64,000 nucleotides of DNA from Bifidobacterium myosotis. Lineage in GTDB: Bacteria > Actinomycetota > Actinomycetes > Actinomycetales > Bifidobacteriaceae. This document shows positions 8,377-16,700 of the stretch, piece by piece; within the stretch, counting starts at the first letter, position 1; each line of letters begins with the position of its first letter. Where the stretch lies: assembly GCF_002259745.1 (NCBI RefSeq), contig NZ_MWWW01000016.1, positions 62,001-126,000 of the forward strand, read 5' to 3'. Under the pieces are notes generated by a model, which ran no database searches, was not told the DNA's origin, and saw only the letters and a program-made list of their open reading frames with translations. Position numbers and translations under genes: made by a program.

Positions 8377-8733
8377 GCTGCTTTTCGGCTTCGCGATTGC
8401 CTGTTGGTTGCAATCGCTCACTGGGCCTACGGAAGCCCACTGGGCTTCTGCTGGACGGCCCAGCACGGACGTTGATTTCGCCAGATGGAGTCAACGGCGG
8501 GTTTCTGCTTCGCGCAACGATTCCCGCATTCATAACCTACTTTCATAACTAAATATCGATAACTAAAAAATTCATCCCACGTAGTGAACCCCTGTGGCGT
8601 GGCTCCGTCCAAGTAGGACTAAACCTATGCCACGGAAAAGCCCACAAGGAAAAACCACGTAGGGTTCTGCTCCACAGCAGAACAGATTGATACTCACCCC
8701 ATAAATAAACAATAGATATAAAGGAGCGCCAAA
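8377..8733. other. Leader and upstream region of ilvC1
   Basis: This stretch of 357 bases without a gene holds a degenerate copy of the terminator (8470-8497), the 17-mer CACGTAGTGAACCCCTG (8578-8594) shared with the upstream region of the MHS leader, an AT-rich part around 8530-8575, and the AAAGGAGC ribosome-binding site just before ilvC1. No leader peptide rich in Ile, Leu or Val codons was found on the plus strand. Confidence 0.5.
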
Positions 8734-9786
8734 ATGGCAGCAACTATCTGGTACGAGAAGGACGCCGATCTGTCCGTGTTCGATGGCAAGAAGGTCGCCA
8801 TCCTGGGCTACGGCTCTCAGGGCCACGCCCACGCGCTGAACCTGCGCGATTCGGGCGTTGACGTGGTCGTCGGCCTGCGTCCGACCTCCAAGTCCGTGGA
8901 GTTCGCCAAGGAGCAGGGCCTGGAAGTCAAGTCCGTTCCGGAAGCCGTCGCTGAGGCCGACGTCGTCATGATCCTTCTGCCTGACCAGTACCAGGCCGCC
9001 GTCTACAAGAAGGACGTTGAGCCGAACCTGAAGCCGGGCGCCGCTCTGGCCTTCGCCCACGGCTTCAACATTCACTACGGCTACATCAAGCCGACCGAGG
9101 ATCACCCGGTGTTCATGGTCGCCCCGAAGGGCCCGGGCCACATCGTTCGTCGTGAGTACGCCGCCGGCCGTGGCGTCCCGGTCGTGGTCGCCGTCGAGCA
9201 GGACCCGGATGGCAAGACCTGGCCGCTGTGCCTCGCTTACGCCAAGGCTCTCGGTGCTCTGCGCGCCGGCGCCATCAAGACGACCTTCACCGAGGAGACC
9301 GAGACCGATTTGTTCGGCGAGCAGGACGTCCTCATGGGCGGCATCAACCACCTGTGCGACATGGGCTTCGATGTGCTGACCGAGGCTGGCTACCAGCCGG
9401 AGATCGCCTACTTCGAGGTGTTCCACGAGCTGAAGATGCTGGTCGACCTCGCCAACGAGGGCGGTCTGAACAAGGCTCGTTGGTCCTGCTCCGACACCGC
9501 CCAGTACGGCGACTACACCTCCACGGTCATCACCGAGGAGACCAAGAAGCGCATGCAGTACCAGCTCAAGCGCATTCAGGACGGCTCTTTCGCCAAGGAG
9601 TTCATGGACGATCAGGCCGCCGGTGCGCCGAAGTTCAAGAAGCTGCAGGAAGAGTACTCTCACCCGCACCTCGAGACCGTCGGCCCGAAGCTGCGCGCCA
9701 TGTTCTCCTGGAACAACGAGGCCGCCAAGGACCAGGACGAGGCCGAGTCCTTCAACGGCAAGATCGCTCGTACCCAGGTTCAGTGA
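8734..9786 (+). CDS. ilvC1: Ketol-acid reductoisomerase, paralogue 1
   Basis: Catalyses the second common step of valine, leucine and isoleucine synthesis (NADPH-dependent isomeroreduction of acetolactate or acetohydroxybutyrate). At 350 residues it is a class I enzyme. The N-terminal Rossmann motif is [18 protein letters not shown] (about residues 24-41). The knotted C-terminal domain has the metal-binding ETDLFGEQ and [10 protein letters not shown] motifs. AAAGGAGC precedes the ATG. It is followed by a terminator at 9842-9879. A close paralogue lies at 11958. Lone ilvC transcription units are common in bifidobacteria. Confidence 0.96.
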   Translation: MAATIWYEKDADLSVFDGKKVAILGYGSQGHAHALNLRDSGVDVVVGLRPTSKSVEFAKEQGLEVKSVPEAVAEADVVMILLPDQYQAAVYKKDVEPNLKPGAALAFAHGFNIHYGYIKPTEDHPVFMVAPKGPGHIVRREYAAGRGVPVVVAVEQDPDGKTWPLCLAYAKALGALRAGAIKTTFTEETETDLFGEQDVLMGGINHLCDMGFDVLTEAGYQPEIAYFEVFHELKMLVDLANEGGLNKARWSCSDTAQYGDYTSTVITEETKKRMQYQLKRIQDGSFAKEFMDDQAAGAPKFKKLQEEYSHPHLETVGPKLRAMFSWNNEAAKDQDEAESFNGKIARTQVQ

Positions 9787-9841
9787 TTTTGGCCGCATAA
9801 GCGGTGATTGCGGATTGGCCGCAAGGCTTTCCGTGTAACGT

Positions 9842-9879
9842 AAGGCCGTTACTTCGATTCTCATCGAGGTGACGGCCTT
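9842..9879 (+). terminator. Terminator after ilvC1
   Basis: AAGGCCGT and ACGGCCTT flank a nested pairing (CTTCGAT with ATCGAGG), followed by TTTGCG. The position is right for ending ilvC1 transcripts. Confidence 0.65.
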
Positions 9880-9925
9880 TGCGTTGCCGTGGTGCTTCTC
9901 GGCAATGCGAAGCCCTGCAACGACG

Positions 9926-9967
9926 CTACTTTAGAAAATCCGCACATATCGACTTTTTCTAAAATAG
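9926..9967. repeat. AT-rich inverted repeat downstream of the ATPase gene
   Basis: CTACTTTAGAAAA and TTTTCTAAAATAG pair at 12 of 13 positions around a 16-base centre. It lies between the convergent ilvC1 and ATPase genes. It may act as a terminator for either strand or be an insertion scar. Confidence 0.5.
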
Positions 9968-10038
9968 CGCGAAGGCAGCAGCCGGCTGGCGTGTGCTGCA
10001 TTCTTCCGTGACAACGGGCCGGCCAAGGGTAAGCCGAG

Positions 10039-11151
10039 TCAGCGCTGCTGCTGGCGGCGTAGGTATTCACGCAGGAACGGTACGGCAAAATCGACTTCGC
10101 CGCGTTCTGTCTCGCGGATGATATAGGCGTCGAGCAAGCGTTTGCGGTATGTCGCGGCATAGTTGTTGGTCTTGCCCATGCGGCGAGCAATATCGCTGGT
10201 GGAGGATGGGCCATCGGATGCCGTCATCGCTTCAAGATACGCCCGATCGTTGTGCGAGAGCCCGTGCAGCTCGGGAACGCATACGGCGTTATCGAGATCG
10301 ATTCGCGCTTCGGCGAGACCGTCGGCGATATCGCCGTCAGTGACAATATCCGAGTCTCGCATGTCGGCTGCGTCCCAGATGTGGTATCCGACCAGCTGAA
10401 TCATGTATGGGTATCCGCAGGTCGCCTCGGCGGCGGTGCGAAGCTGTTCGCCGTCGATTGTCATGCCGGAGGTTCGGAAGGTTGTGCCGAACGCGTCTTG
10501 CACATCGCTAACCGGTACATCGGTCAGCACATTGGTTTTCGCCCGGCGAAGGAATGTGATGACCTCATCGTTGAACAGGTCGGAGATCATCTGGGGGAGT
10601 CCTGCGAATGCGATGGCGATGTCACGGCGCTCGCGAATCTGATGCTGGATTGCCGTAGCCAGCGCAATCATATCGGAGCGTTGTGCGGCTTGCGTCTCAT
10701 CTATGGTGATCAGCAGTCCGGCGTGTTGTTTGGCGAGTGAGTCCAGCCGCGCGGACATGGCTTTACGCAGGGTCTCCGGCATGCGTTTGGGGGACAGCTC
10801 CGCTTCGCCCAAGCTTATGCTTGTGCCGGCGAAGCTGACGGCTGGCTTGATGGAGAACCTGTCGAGCATATGGTCCTTGCTTCGTAATTCGTTGACGAGT
10901 CGTTCGCACAGGCCTTCCGAAGCGGTTTCTTCGATGACGTCCCATTTTCGGGCTCGGGCTTTGTCTCCGAATACGGTGAGCATAACCGTTTTGCCGGTAC
11001 CACGGGCCCCGGTGATCAACATGATGCGTCCCGGTGCCCCCACGCCGTTGTCTAGACCTTTCTCGAAGTCACGAATGACTTTGGCGCGCCCGATGAGCAG
11101 CGGAGGCTCGCCGCCGGCGGTCGGCTTGAACGGATTTACTGGCGTTCGCAC
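10039..11151 (-). CDS. AAA-family ATP-binding protein (Orc1/Cdc6-like fold)
   Basis: A 370-residue P-loop ATPase. Walker A is GARGTGKT (about residues 48-55), Walker B is LLITIDETQ (about residues 145-153), and the C-terminal part looks like a winged helix (SDIARRMGKTNNYAATYRKR). The architecture matches a family of actinobacterial and archaeal-type ATPases of unknown role, often accessory. It sits on the opposite strand between the two ilvC paralogues, with a 9-bp tandem repeat in its upstream region. No partner gene is adjacent. The function is unknown; DNA binding is plausible from the fold. Confidence 0.8.
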   Translation of the reverse strand: MRTPVNPFKPTAGGEPPLLIGRAKVIRDFEKGLDNGVGAPGRIMLITGARGTGKTVMLTVFGDKARARKWDVIEETASEGLCERLVNELRSKDHMLDRFSIKPAVSFAGTSISLGEAELSPKRMPETLRKAMSARLDSLAKQHAGLLITIDETQAAQRSDMIALATAIQHQIRERRDIAIAFAGLPQMISDLFNDEVITFLRRAKTNVLTDVPVSDVQDAFGTTFRTSGMTIDGEQLRTAAEATCGYPYMIQLVGYHIWDAADMRDSDIVTDGDIADGLAEARIDLDNAVCVPELHGLSHNDRAYLEAMTASDGPSSTSDIARRMGKTNNYAATYRKRLLDAYIIRETERGEVDFAVPFLREYLRRQQQR

Positions 11152-11190
11152 TGGTGCCCCTTCCCCTCAACAAGGCTGGTATAAAGCCAA

Positions 11191-11224
11191 ATCAAAAATA
11201 TCAAAAATATCAAAAATATCAAAA
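11191..11224. repeat. Short tandem repeat (ATCAAAAAT)n upstream of the ATPase gene
   Basis: The 9-mer ATCAAAAAT is repeated about 3.8 times, 40 bp upstream of the minus-strand ATPase start. Read on the gene's strand it gives repeated TTGATA. Slippage here would alter promoter spacing in 9-bp steps. Confidence 0.75.
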
Positions 11225-11441
11225 GAAGCTGGAGGGCTGGTTCTCATAATCGTCAATTTGCCGGAATTGCTTTCTCTATCGGTATGGCGGCCTATATCTC
11301 AGCGTCCATTCGCAATGCAGATGCGTGGGCGTGTGGAATGTGTGGGAGTGCCATGGTTTGGGGCAGGGGTGGTGTGCCAATCACGATCCCGGGGATTCGA
11401 GGACAAAATTGGCGGGAACTGCACTTCGGTGCACTTCGGTG

Positions 11442-11616
11442 GGGCGCAACTGCATTATTGGTGATTTTGTATTTGCGTCCCACTTTTTTCGTCTGTGCAT
11501 CATATGGCGGCAACGTCGATTGGCGGAATGACGCCATTGTGCGCATGCGAGAGACGGGATAAAGCGGGAGGAACGCGGGACGCAACTGCATTTCCCGGGA
11601 TTCTGCATTTCCGTCC
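11442..11616. repeat. Array of four related GGGACGCAACTGCA-like words
   Basis: Forward copies begin at 11442 (GGGCGCAACTGCATT) and 11577 (GGGACGCAACTGCATTT). Reverse copies end at about 11482 (GTATTTGCGTCCC) and 11616 (TGCATTTCCGTCCC). The forward-reverse-forward-reverse layout is the same as at 4299-4408. It lies in the 800-bp gap before ilvC2, in which no gene is seen. Confidence 0.65.
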
Positions 11617-11729
11617 CGCTGAATTCCGCTGAAATCCGCTGAATTCCCGCCCGGGTTTGCCCGCATTGTCCGGACTATAAGACAATGTCCATAAACGCGT
11701 AAAAGTCGATTCGTGACCCAGCTCACGTT

Positions 11730-11770
11730 GTGGGACAGCCGGGGACAGCCGGGGCATTCTCGGTAGGATG
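11730..11770 (+). promoter_or_regulatory. Possible ilvC2 promoter region
   Basis: A GGACAGCCGG duplication is followed by TAGGAT at about 11764, which could be a -10 hexamer, giving a transcript leader of about 190 bases before ilvC2. No good -35 was identified, so this is tentative. Confidence 0.25.
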
Positions 11771-11957
11771 GACACCAGTTTTGCGAGTCGCGCCCACAAG
11801 GCGCCACCCGCCACGCTTGAGATCGTCCGGGCTTGTCCCGGATGCCCAAACGCGCATCATGCACAACCGCATACGCGCAACCACAACAACACCGCATGCC
11901 GGCCAGATCACCGAATCCACGGGACGACCGGTACGCCAGCAGTACAAGGAGTGCTTA

Positions 11958-13010
11958 ATGGCTGCACAAATTTGGTATGACAACGACGCCGATCTGTCCG
12001 TGCTCGATGGCAAGAAGGTCGCAATCATCGGTTACGGTTCCCAGGGCCACGCCCACGCGCTGAACTTGCGCGACTCGGGCGTCGATGTGGTCGTCGGCCT
12101 GCGTCCGACCTCCAAGTCGGTCGAGTTCGCCAAGGAGCAGGGCCTCGAGGTCAAGTCCGTGCCCGAGGCCGCCGCCGAGGCCGACGTCATCATGATTCTG
12201 GCCCCCGACCAGTACCAGCGCACGATTTGGGCCAACGACATCGAGCCCAACATCAAGCCGGGCGCGGCCGTCGCCTTCGCTCACGGCTTCAACATTCACT
12301 ATGGCTACATCAAGCCGACCGAGGATCACCCGGTGTTCATGGTCGCCCCGAAGGGCCCGGGCCACATCGTGCGTCGTGAGTACGCCGCCGGCCGTGGCGT
12401 CCCGGTGGTCGTGGCCGTCGAGCAGGACCCGCGCGGTGACGGCTGGGCGCTGACCCTGGCCTACGCCAAGGCCCTCGGTGCCCTTCGCGCCGGCGCCATC
12501 AAGACCACGTTCAAGGAGGAGACCGAGACCGATCTCTTCGGTGAGCAGAACGTGCTCATGGGTGGCGTGAACAAGCTCGTCGAGATGGGCTTCGAGGTCC
12601 TCACCGACGCCGGCTACCAGCCGGAGATCGCCTACTTCGAGGTCTGCCACGAGCTCAAGATGCTCGTCGACCTGATGAACGAGGGTGGCCTGAACAAGGC
12701 CCGTTGGTCCTGCTCCGACACCGCCCAGTACGGCGACTACACCAACACCGTCATCAACGAGGACTGCCGCAAGCGCATGGAATACCACCTGCAGCGCATC
12801 CAGGACGGCTCCTTCGCCAAGGAGTTCATCGACGATCAGGATGCCGGCGCCCCGCACTTCAAGGAGCTGCAGGAGAAGTACTCCAACGAGCGCATCGAGA
12901 CCGTCGGCCCGAAGCTGCGCGCCATGTTCTCCTGGAACAAGGACGGCGTCAAGGATGCCGACGAGGCCAACTCCTTCACCGGCAAGATCGCCCGCGCGCA
13001 GGTGCAGTGA
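11958..13010 (+). CDS. ilvC2: Ketol-acid reductoisomerase, paralogue 2
   Basis: Same reaction and motifs as ilvC1: Rossmann motif [18 protein letters not shown], metal-binding ETDLFGEQ and PEIAYFE, 350 residues. The ATG at 11958 was chosen because CAAGGAG lies seven bases before it and the protein then aligns end to end with ilvC1; the frame is open further upstream but unrelated there. The two differ mostly at scattered sites (for example [15 protein letters not shown] here versus [15 protein letters not shown]), while a stretch around 12287-12408 is almost identical at DNA level. Having two full-length copies so close together is unusual. Confidence 0.95.
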   Translation: MAAQIWYDNDADLSVLDGKKVAIIGYGSQGHAHALNLRDSGVDVVVGLRPTSKSVEFAKEQGLEVKSVPEAAAEADVIMILAPDQYQRTIWANDIEPNIKPGAAVAFAHGFNIHYGYIKPTEDHPVFMVAPKGPGHIVRREYAAGRGVPVVVAVEQDPRGDGWALTLAYAKALGALRAGAIKTTFKEETETDLFGEQNVLMGGVNKLVEMGFEVLTDAGYQPEIAYFEVCHELKMLVDLMNEGGLNKARWSCSDTAQYGDYTNTVINEDCRKRMEYHLQRIQDGSFAKEFIDDQDAGAPHFKELQEKYSNERIETVGPKLRAMFSWNKDGVKDADEANSFTGKIARAQVQ

Positions 13011-13044
13011 ACTGAAGCCGCATAAAAGGCGCCTCATATGAAAA

Positions 13045-13129
13045 GTTGGGTGGATGGGGTGCATGTTCCGACCGTAGGCTTGGCCGAGCGGCCTTGAGCG
13101 TGTCGGAACATGCACCCCATCCACCCAAC
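13045..13129. repeat. Perfect 27-bp inverted repeat after ilvC2
   Basis: The arms at 13045-13071 and 13103-13129 are exact reverse complements, separated by 31 bp. The left arm starts GTTGGGTGGATGGGG. It could terminate ilvC2 transcripts but has no T-run and is much longer than the other terminators in the window. Confidence 0.85.
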
Positions 13130-13175
13130 GTCAATATTCCGCATAGTGGTCGTTCTATGCAATCGTCGCAGTTAC

Positions 13176-13300
13176 CCCACTGTGTAGGGAATTCCCCACT
13201 GTGTAGGGAGAGGAATTTTACGATTCGCGGAATAAAGCCGTTTTCGGCCCCTACACGGTGGGCGAATCCCTACACGGTGGGAACTTCCCTACACAGTGGT
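13176..13300. repeat. Five CCCACTGTGTAGGG words with 19-bp period, two forward and three reverse
   Basis: Forward copies lie at 13176-13189 and 13195-13208. Reverse copies (CCCTACACGGTGGG type) lie at 13249-13262, 13268-13281 and 13287-13300. Within each group the copies are exactly 19 bp apart. The block lies between the convergent ilvC2 and alpha-glucosidase genes. Confidence 0.85.
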
Positions 13301-13314
13301 GGCGGGATGGTTCG

Positions 13315-15129
13315 TTATCGCAGCACCCACGCGGAGGTGTCGGTCGGCAGCTGGCCGTCGCCGGTCAGCGGGCCGGACGTCAGCACCACGTCACCTTCGG
13401 GCAGCGCGATCGCGGCGTCGCCGAAGTTCGTCACCGATGTGAACGTGCGGCCATTCGCGGCAACACGCGTGTACGCCACCACATCATCGCCCATATCCAC
13501 CTGCTCGGCCGAGGTGTCGCGCGTCGAGGTCAGCGACTCCTGACGAATCGACAACGCCGCACGGTACAGCGCGAACATCGAATCCGGATCGGCCTGCTCC
13601 ACGTCCACGGCGAAGTCCTTGAACCACAGCGGCTGTGGCAGATGCGGGTCGGCCGCGGGCGTCACGCCATCGGCGCGGACCGCGGGGGAGAAGCCGAATG
13701 AGGCCCCAGTGCCGAACTGACCGGCCGCGCACAGCGGCACACGGTTTTCGCCGGTGCCGTCATCGGCGGGGATTGGACGGCTGAAATCAGCCAACGACGG
13801 CTCGTCGGCGGCGACCCACGGCAGCGGCACGCGGCATCCGTCGCGGCCCTTGTCCATCGTGGCCTGTGCGGTATGGAAGGCGGTCGGGTCCTCCAGATGA
13901 TCCCACGGGATGTCCGCCACTTCGAACAGGCCCAGTTCCTCGCCTTGGTAGATGTAGGCGGCGCCGGGCAGGCCGAGCTCCATGAGCGCGGCAGCGCGGG
14001 CGCGCTTGGTGCCGAGCTCGCGGTTCTCGGGATAGGTGGTGCCGTTGCGCAGCAGCCAGTCGTGGGGCAGCTGATGGTAGGGCGCGCCGGCGACCTGCGG
14101 CAGACCGTAACGCGAGGGGCTGCGCGGCACATCATGATTGTTCATCACCCAAGTGGTGGTCGAGCCGTTGGTCTCCGCAGCGGCCTTGAGACCGGAGTCG
14201 ATGGCCTTGCGGAAGTCGCCCGCGAACCAGTTGGCCTCGGCGAAATCGAAGTTGAACGACTGGCCCAACTCGTCCATCGAAGCGTACAGATGCTGGTGCT
14301 CGGGCACCACCCAGGCCTCGGCGACGGCGAAGCGCGGCGGATTGTACTCGTTGAACACCTGACGCCACTCGCGGTAGATGTCGTGCACCTCGCGGCGGTC
14401 GAACAGCGGGTGCGAGAAGTCGTGGCACAGCACGCCCACCACGCTGTATTCTCGGCCCAGCTCCTCGAGCGGCTTGGACTCGAGGTCCTTGGCCAAGCCG
14501 TGAGCCACGTCGATGCGGAAGCCGTCGGTGCCGTGGTCGGACCAGAAGCGCAGCGTCTTCTTGAATTCCTCGTGGATGTCCGGGTTCTTCCAGTTCACAT
14601 CCGGCTGGGCCTTGTCGAACAAGTGCAGGTACCACTGGCCGTCCTCGACGCGCGCCCAGGCAGGGCCGCCAAAGAAGGACTGCCAGTCGTTCGGCGGCAA
14701 TTCGCCGTGCTCGCCCCGGCCGTCGCGGAAGATGTAGCGGTCGCGCGCAGGGGAACCGGGGGCAGAGGCCAGCGCCTCCTGGAAGAAGACGTGCTTGTCG
14801 GACGTGTGGTTCGGCACGATGTCCACGATTACCTTGATGCCGGCGTCGTGCGCGGCCTTGGCCATGGCGTCGAAGTCGTCCATGGTGCCCAGGCGCGGAT
14901 CCACGTTGCGGTAGTCGATCACGTCGTAGCCGCCGTCCGCGAGGTCGGACGGGTAGAAGGGGGAGAGCCAGATGGCGTCCACGCCGAGATGCTTGAGGTA
15001 GTCCATCTTCTCGGTGACGCCGGCGATGTCGCCGAGGCCGTCGCCGTTGACATCCTTGAAGGAGCGGGGATAGATCTGGTAGACGACGGCCTGCTTCCAC
15101 CAATCGTCATGGAGGTTGTTCGCGGTCAT
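13315..15129 (-). CDS. GH13 alpha-glucosidase (AglB-type)
   Basis: A cytosolic alpha-glucosidase releasing glucose from maltose, sucrose-like or isomaltose-like oligosaccharides. It has 604 residues from the ATG at 15129, which is preceded by GGAAG; the frame is open 42 codons further upstream without family similarity. The (beta/alpha)8 barrel motifs are complete: DIVPNHTSD, nucleophile Asp207 in DGFRIDVAHG, acid/base Glu271 in VAEAWV, and Asp333 in NNHDVPR. No signal peptide is present. An operator-like sequence precedes it at about 15241. Its length and motifs resemble bifidobacterial AglA/AglB proteins. Linkage preference cannot be fixed from sequence. Confidence 0.92.
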   Translation of the reverse strand: MTANNLHDDWWKQAVVYQIYPRSFKDVNGDGLGDIAGVTEKMDYLKHLGVDAIWLSPFYPSDLADGGYDVIDYRNVDPRLGTMDDFDAMAKAAHDAGIKVIVDIVPNHTSDKHVFFQEALASAPGSPARDRYIFRDGRGEHGELPPNDWQSFFGGPAWARVEDGQWYLHLFDKAQPDVNWKNPDIHEEFKKTLRFWSDHGTDGFRIDVAHGLAKDLESKPLEELGREYSVVGVLCHDFSHPLFDRREVHDIYREWRQVFNEYNPPRFAVAEAWVVPEHQHLYASMDELGQSFNFDFAEANWFAGDFRKAIDSGLKAAAETNGSTTTWVMNNHDVPRSPSRYGLPQVAGAPYHQLPHDWLLRNGTTYPENRELGTKRARAAALMELGLPGAAYIYQGEELGLFEVADIPWDHLEDPTAFHTAQATMDKGRDGCRVPLPWVAADEPSLADFSRPIPADDGTGENRVPLCAAGQFGTGASFGFSPAVRADGVTPAADPHLPQPLWFKDFAVDVEQADPDSMFALYRAALSIRQESLTSTRDTSAEQVDMGDDVVAYTRVAANGRTFTSVTNFGDAAIALPEGDVVLTSGPLTGDGQLPTDTSAWVLR

Positions 15130-15240
15130 GCGACGCTTCCTTTGCTGCTGTTGGGTTGTTCCGCGCAGGTCGGTCGGGCGTTGGGCCGATGGTTTGCGGC
15201 GCTCGCCGGTGATGCGCGGATATGGTGGGTGATTGCTTGA

Positions 15241-15256
15241 TGACAACGATATCATG
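15241..15256. promoter_or_regulatory. Candidate MalR/LacI operator upstream of the alpha-glucosidase gene
   Basis: TGACAACGATATCATG has the central CG and the GACAACGAT half seen also at 16632 (before the LacI gene) and at about 19038 (before malQ). The shared half-site suggests one LacI-type regulator for these minus-strand genes. Confidence 0.5.
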
Positions 15257-15319
15257 CAAGGCCAACAACATACAATTACGCTACGGCGTTTCGCTATGGC
15301 AACGTAGTCACCAATGTAG

Positions 15320-15442
15320 GTAATGGTCTGTTGTGCAATTGTTTGAGTGGTGTCGGCCCTCTCTGATGAGGGGGCTGTCAGCGAAGCTGACTGGGGAGAG
15401 AAAAAGCTGAAGCTCTCAATTATATAAGAGACGGACTGCTAA
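15320..15442. mobile_element. MITE A copy, without nested unit
   Basis: The ends read TAATGGTCTG (15321-15330) and GAGACGGACTGCTAA (15428-15442), degenerate versions of the CTAGTGGTCTGTCTC inverted repeats of the copy at 38650. Inside are CAATTGTTTGAGTGGTG and AGCGAAGCTGACTGGGG, as in the other copies. It encodes nothing. Confidence 0.7.
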
Positions 15443-15570
15443 TGGGATTTGTGGGATTCGTCAGCGATGACGAGCGTCGCGAAGGTATGCGGGTCGTGCG
15501 CGAGCTGCGGGGCAAACCGCGCACGGTCCATGAGCGGTCCGGGGCGCCCGCAAACCGCTGCCGACTCCGT

Positions 15571-16587
15571 TTAGCGTCCGCTCGGCGGTGCCGTGGTCTC
15601 GCGCAGCATCAGCGGCGTGGGCGGCTGGCGGAATGCCGGGGCGATCGGCGTGCCGGCGATGGCATCCAATGCCATGCGGCCGGCGTCCTGACCCATCGCG
15701 AACGGGTCCTGATGCAGCGTGGTCAGGCCCACTGCCGCGGCCAGATCCACGTCGTCGAAGCCGACGATCGACAGATCCTGGGGTACGTTGCGTCCGTACT
15801 GGCGCAGGCGATACAGCACGGGTAGCGCCATGTCGTCGTCCTCGAAGCAGAAGGCGGTGACGTCGGCCGCCGCGTTGAGCACGGCATTGAGCGCCGCGTT
15901 GATTTCGGCGGCGCCGCGCGGCACCTGCAACGTCTGCACGGAGACGCCGGGGCGTGAGGTGGCCGCGTCGAGCAGTCCTTGCAGGCGGGCCTCCGCGCTG
16001 TAGCGCATGGTGGTGCGCGTGCGCACGCTGCCCACGAAGGCGATATGGCGATGGCCGAGCGCGATGAGGTGCTCGATGGCGGAGCGGGAGGCCGCCCGGT
16101 CGTCGATGCTCACGCCCGCGTCGAACCCGTCGGTGGAGGGGATGTTGATGCCGATGATCGGTACGTGCATATGCTTCAGGCGCTGGACCTCGGCCGGTTC
16201 GATGTTGAACGAGCTGACGATCACCGCATCCGCGTTCCGTCGCACGGGCAGGTCCTCGAAGAAGCTGCGGCGCTCCTCGGCGTTGCTCATCGGGTACACG
16301 ACGGTGTCGTAGCCGGCCGGCCTCAGCACCGAGTCGAGGCCCGCGAAGATGTTCGAGTTGAACCAGGTGGTGATGGTTTCGCTGGCCAGCAGCGCGATGC
16401 GGAACGACTGACCGGATTTCAGCGCGGCTGCCGACCGCGAGACGGAATAGTCCAGTTTCTCTGCGGCGGCCATCACCTTATCGCGGGTTTCGGGGAGCAC
16501 AAGGTCCGGCTTGGCGAAGGTGCGGGACACCGTGGATACCGAGACGCCGGCCTCCCGCGCCACCGCCTGAATGCTCGCCTTGGTCAT
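15571..16587 (-). CDS. LacI-family regulator of the mal cluster
   Basis: A 338-residue transcription regulator of usual family length. The N-terminal helix-turn-helix SIQAVAREAGVSVSTVSRTF and hinge RSAAALKSG are clear, followed by an effector domain ending PTPLMLRETT. It lies between the alpha-glucosidase and malQ on the same strand and has the GACAACGAT motif upstream (16632-16647), so it is likely a MalR-type repressor sensing maltose or a derivative and controlling itself. It is a paralogue of the regulator at 29511. The effector is inferred from context. Confidence 0.9.
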   Translation of the reverse strand: MTKASIQAVAREAGVSVSTVSRTFAKPDLVLPETRDKVMAAAEKLDYSVSRSAAALKSGQSFRIALLASETITTWFNSNIFAGLDSVLRPAGYDTVVYPMSNAEERRSFFEDLPVRRNADAVIVSSFNIEPAEVQRLKHMHVPIIGINIPSTDGFDAGVSIDDRAASRSAIEHLIALGHRHIAFVGSVRTRTTMRYSAEARLQGLLDAATSRPGVSVQTLQVPRGAAEINAALNAVLNAAADVTAFCFEDDDMALPVLYRLRQYGRNVPQDLSIVGFDDVDLAAAVGLTTLHQDPFAMGQDAGRMALDAIAGTPIAPAFRQPPTPLMLRETTAPPSGR

Positions 16588-16631
16588 CGTTGCTCCTTGC
16601 CCCGGGAACTCCCCGCCGGAAAATCATGGTC

Positions 16632-16647
16632 ATGACAACGATAACAT
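16632..16647. promoter_or_regulatory. Candidate operator upstream of the mal LacI gene
   Basis: ATGACAACGATAACAT shares the GACAACGAT half with the sites at 15241 and 19038, and lies 45 bp upstream of the regulator's start codon. Confidence 0.5.
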
Positions 16648-16700
16648 GGCGGCGTACGGGACCTTGCCGCAACGGCTGTCCCGCACGCCGCCATCCCCAA

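Noticed and set aside
6728..8533. 601-codon open frame on the minus strand opposite the MHS transporter
   Set aside because: Composition typical of antisense frames in GC-rich DNA, crosses the terminator, and the plus strand has a clear transporter.
8377..8733. T-box riboswitch before ilvC1
   Set aside because: The conserved AGGGUGGNACCGCG element of T-boxes is not present.
11730..11957. 76-codon N-terminal extension of ilvC2
   Set aside because: No counterpart in ilvC1, covers the promoter region, and the ATG at 11958 has a good ribosome-binding site.
13176..13300. CRISPR-like array (short repeats at regular distance)
   Set aside because: The spacers would be only five bases, the orientation flips in the middle, and no cas gene is present.
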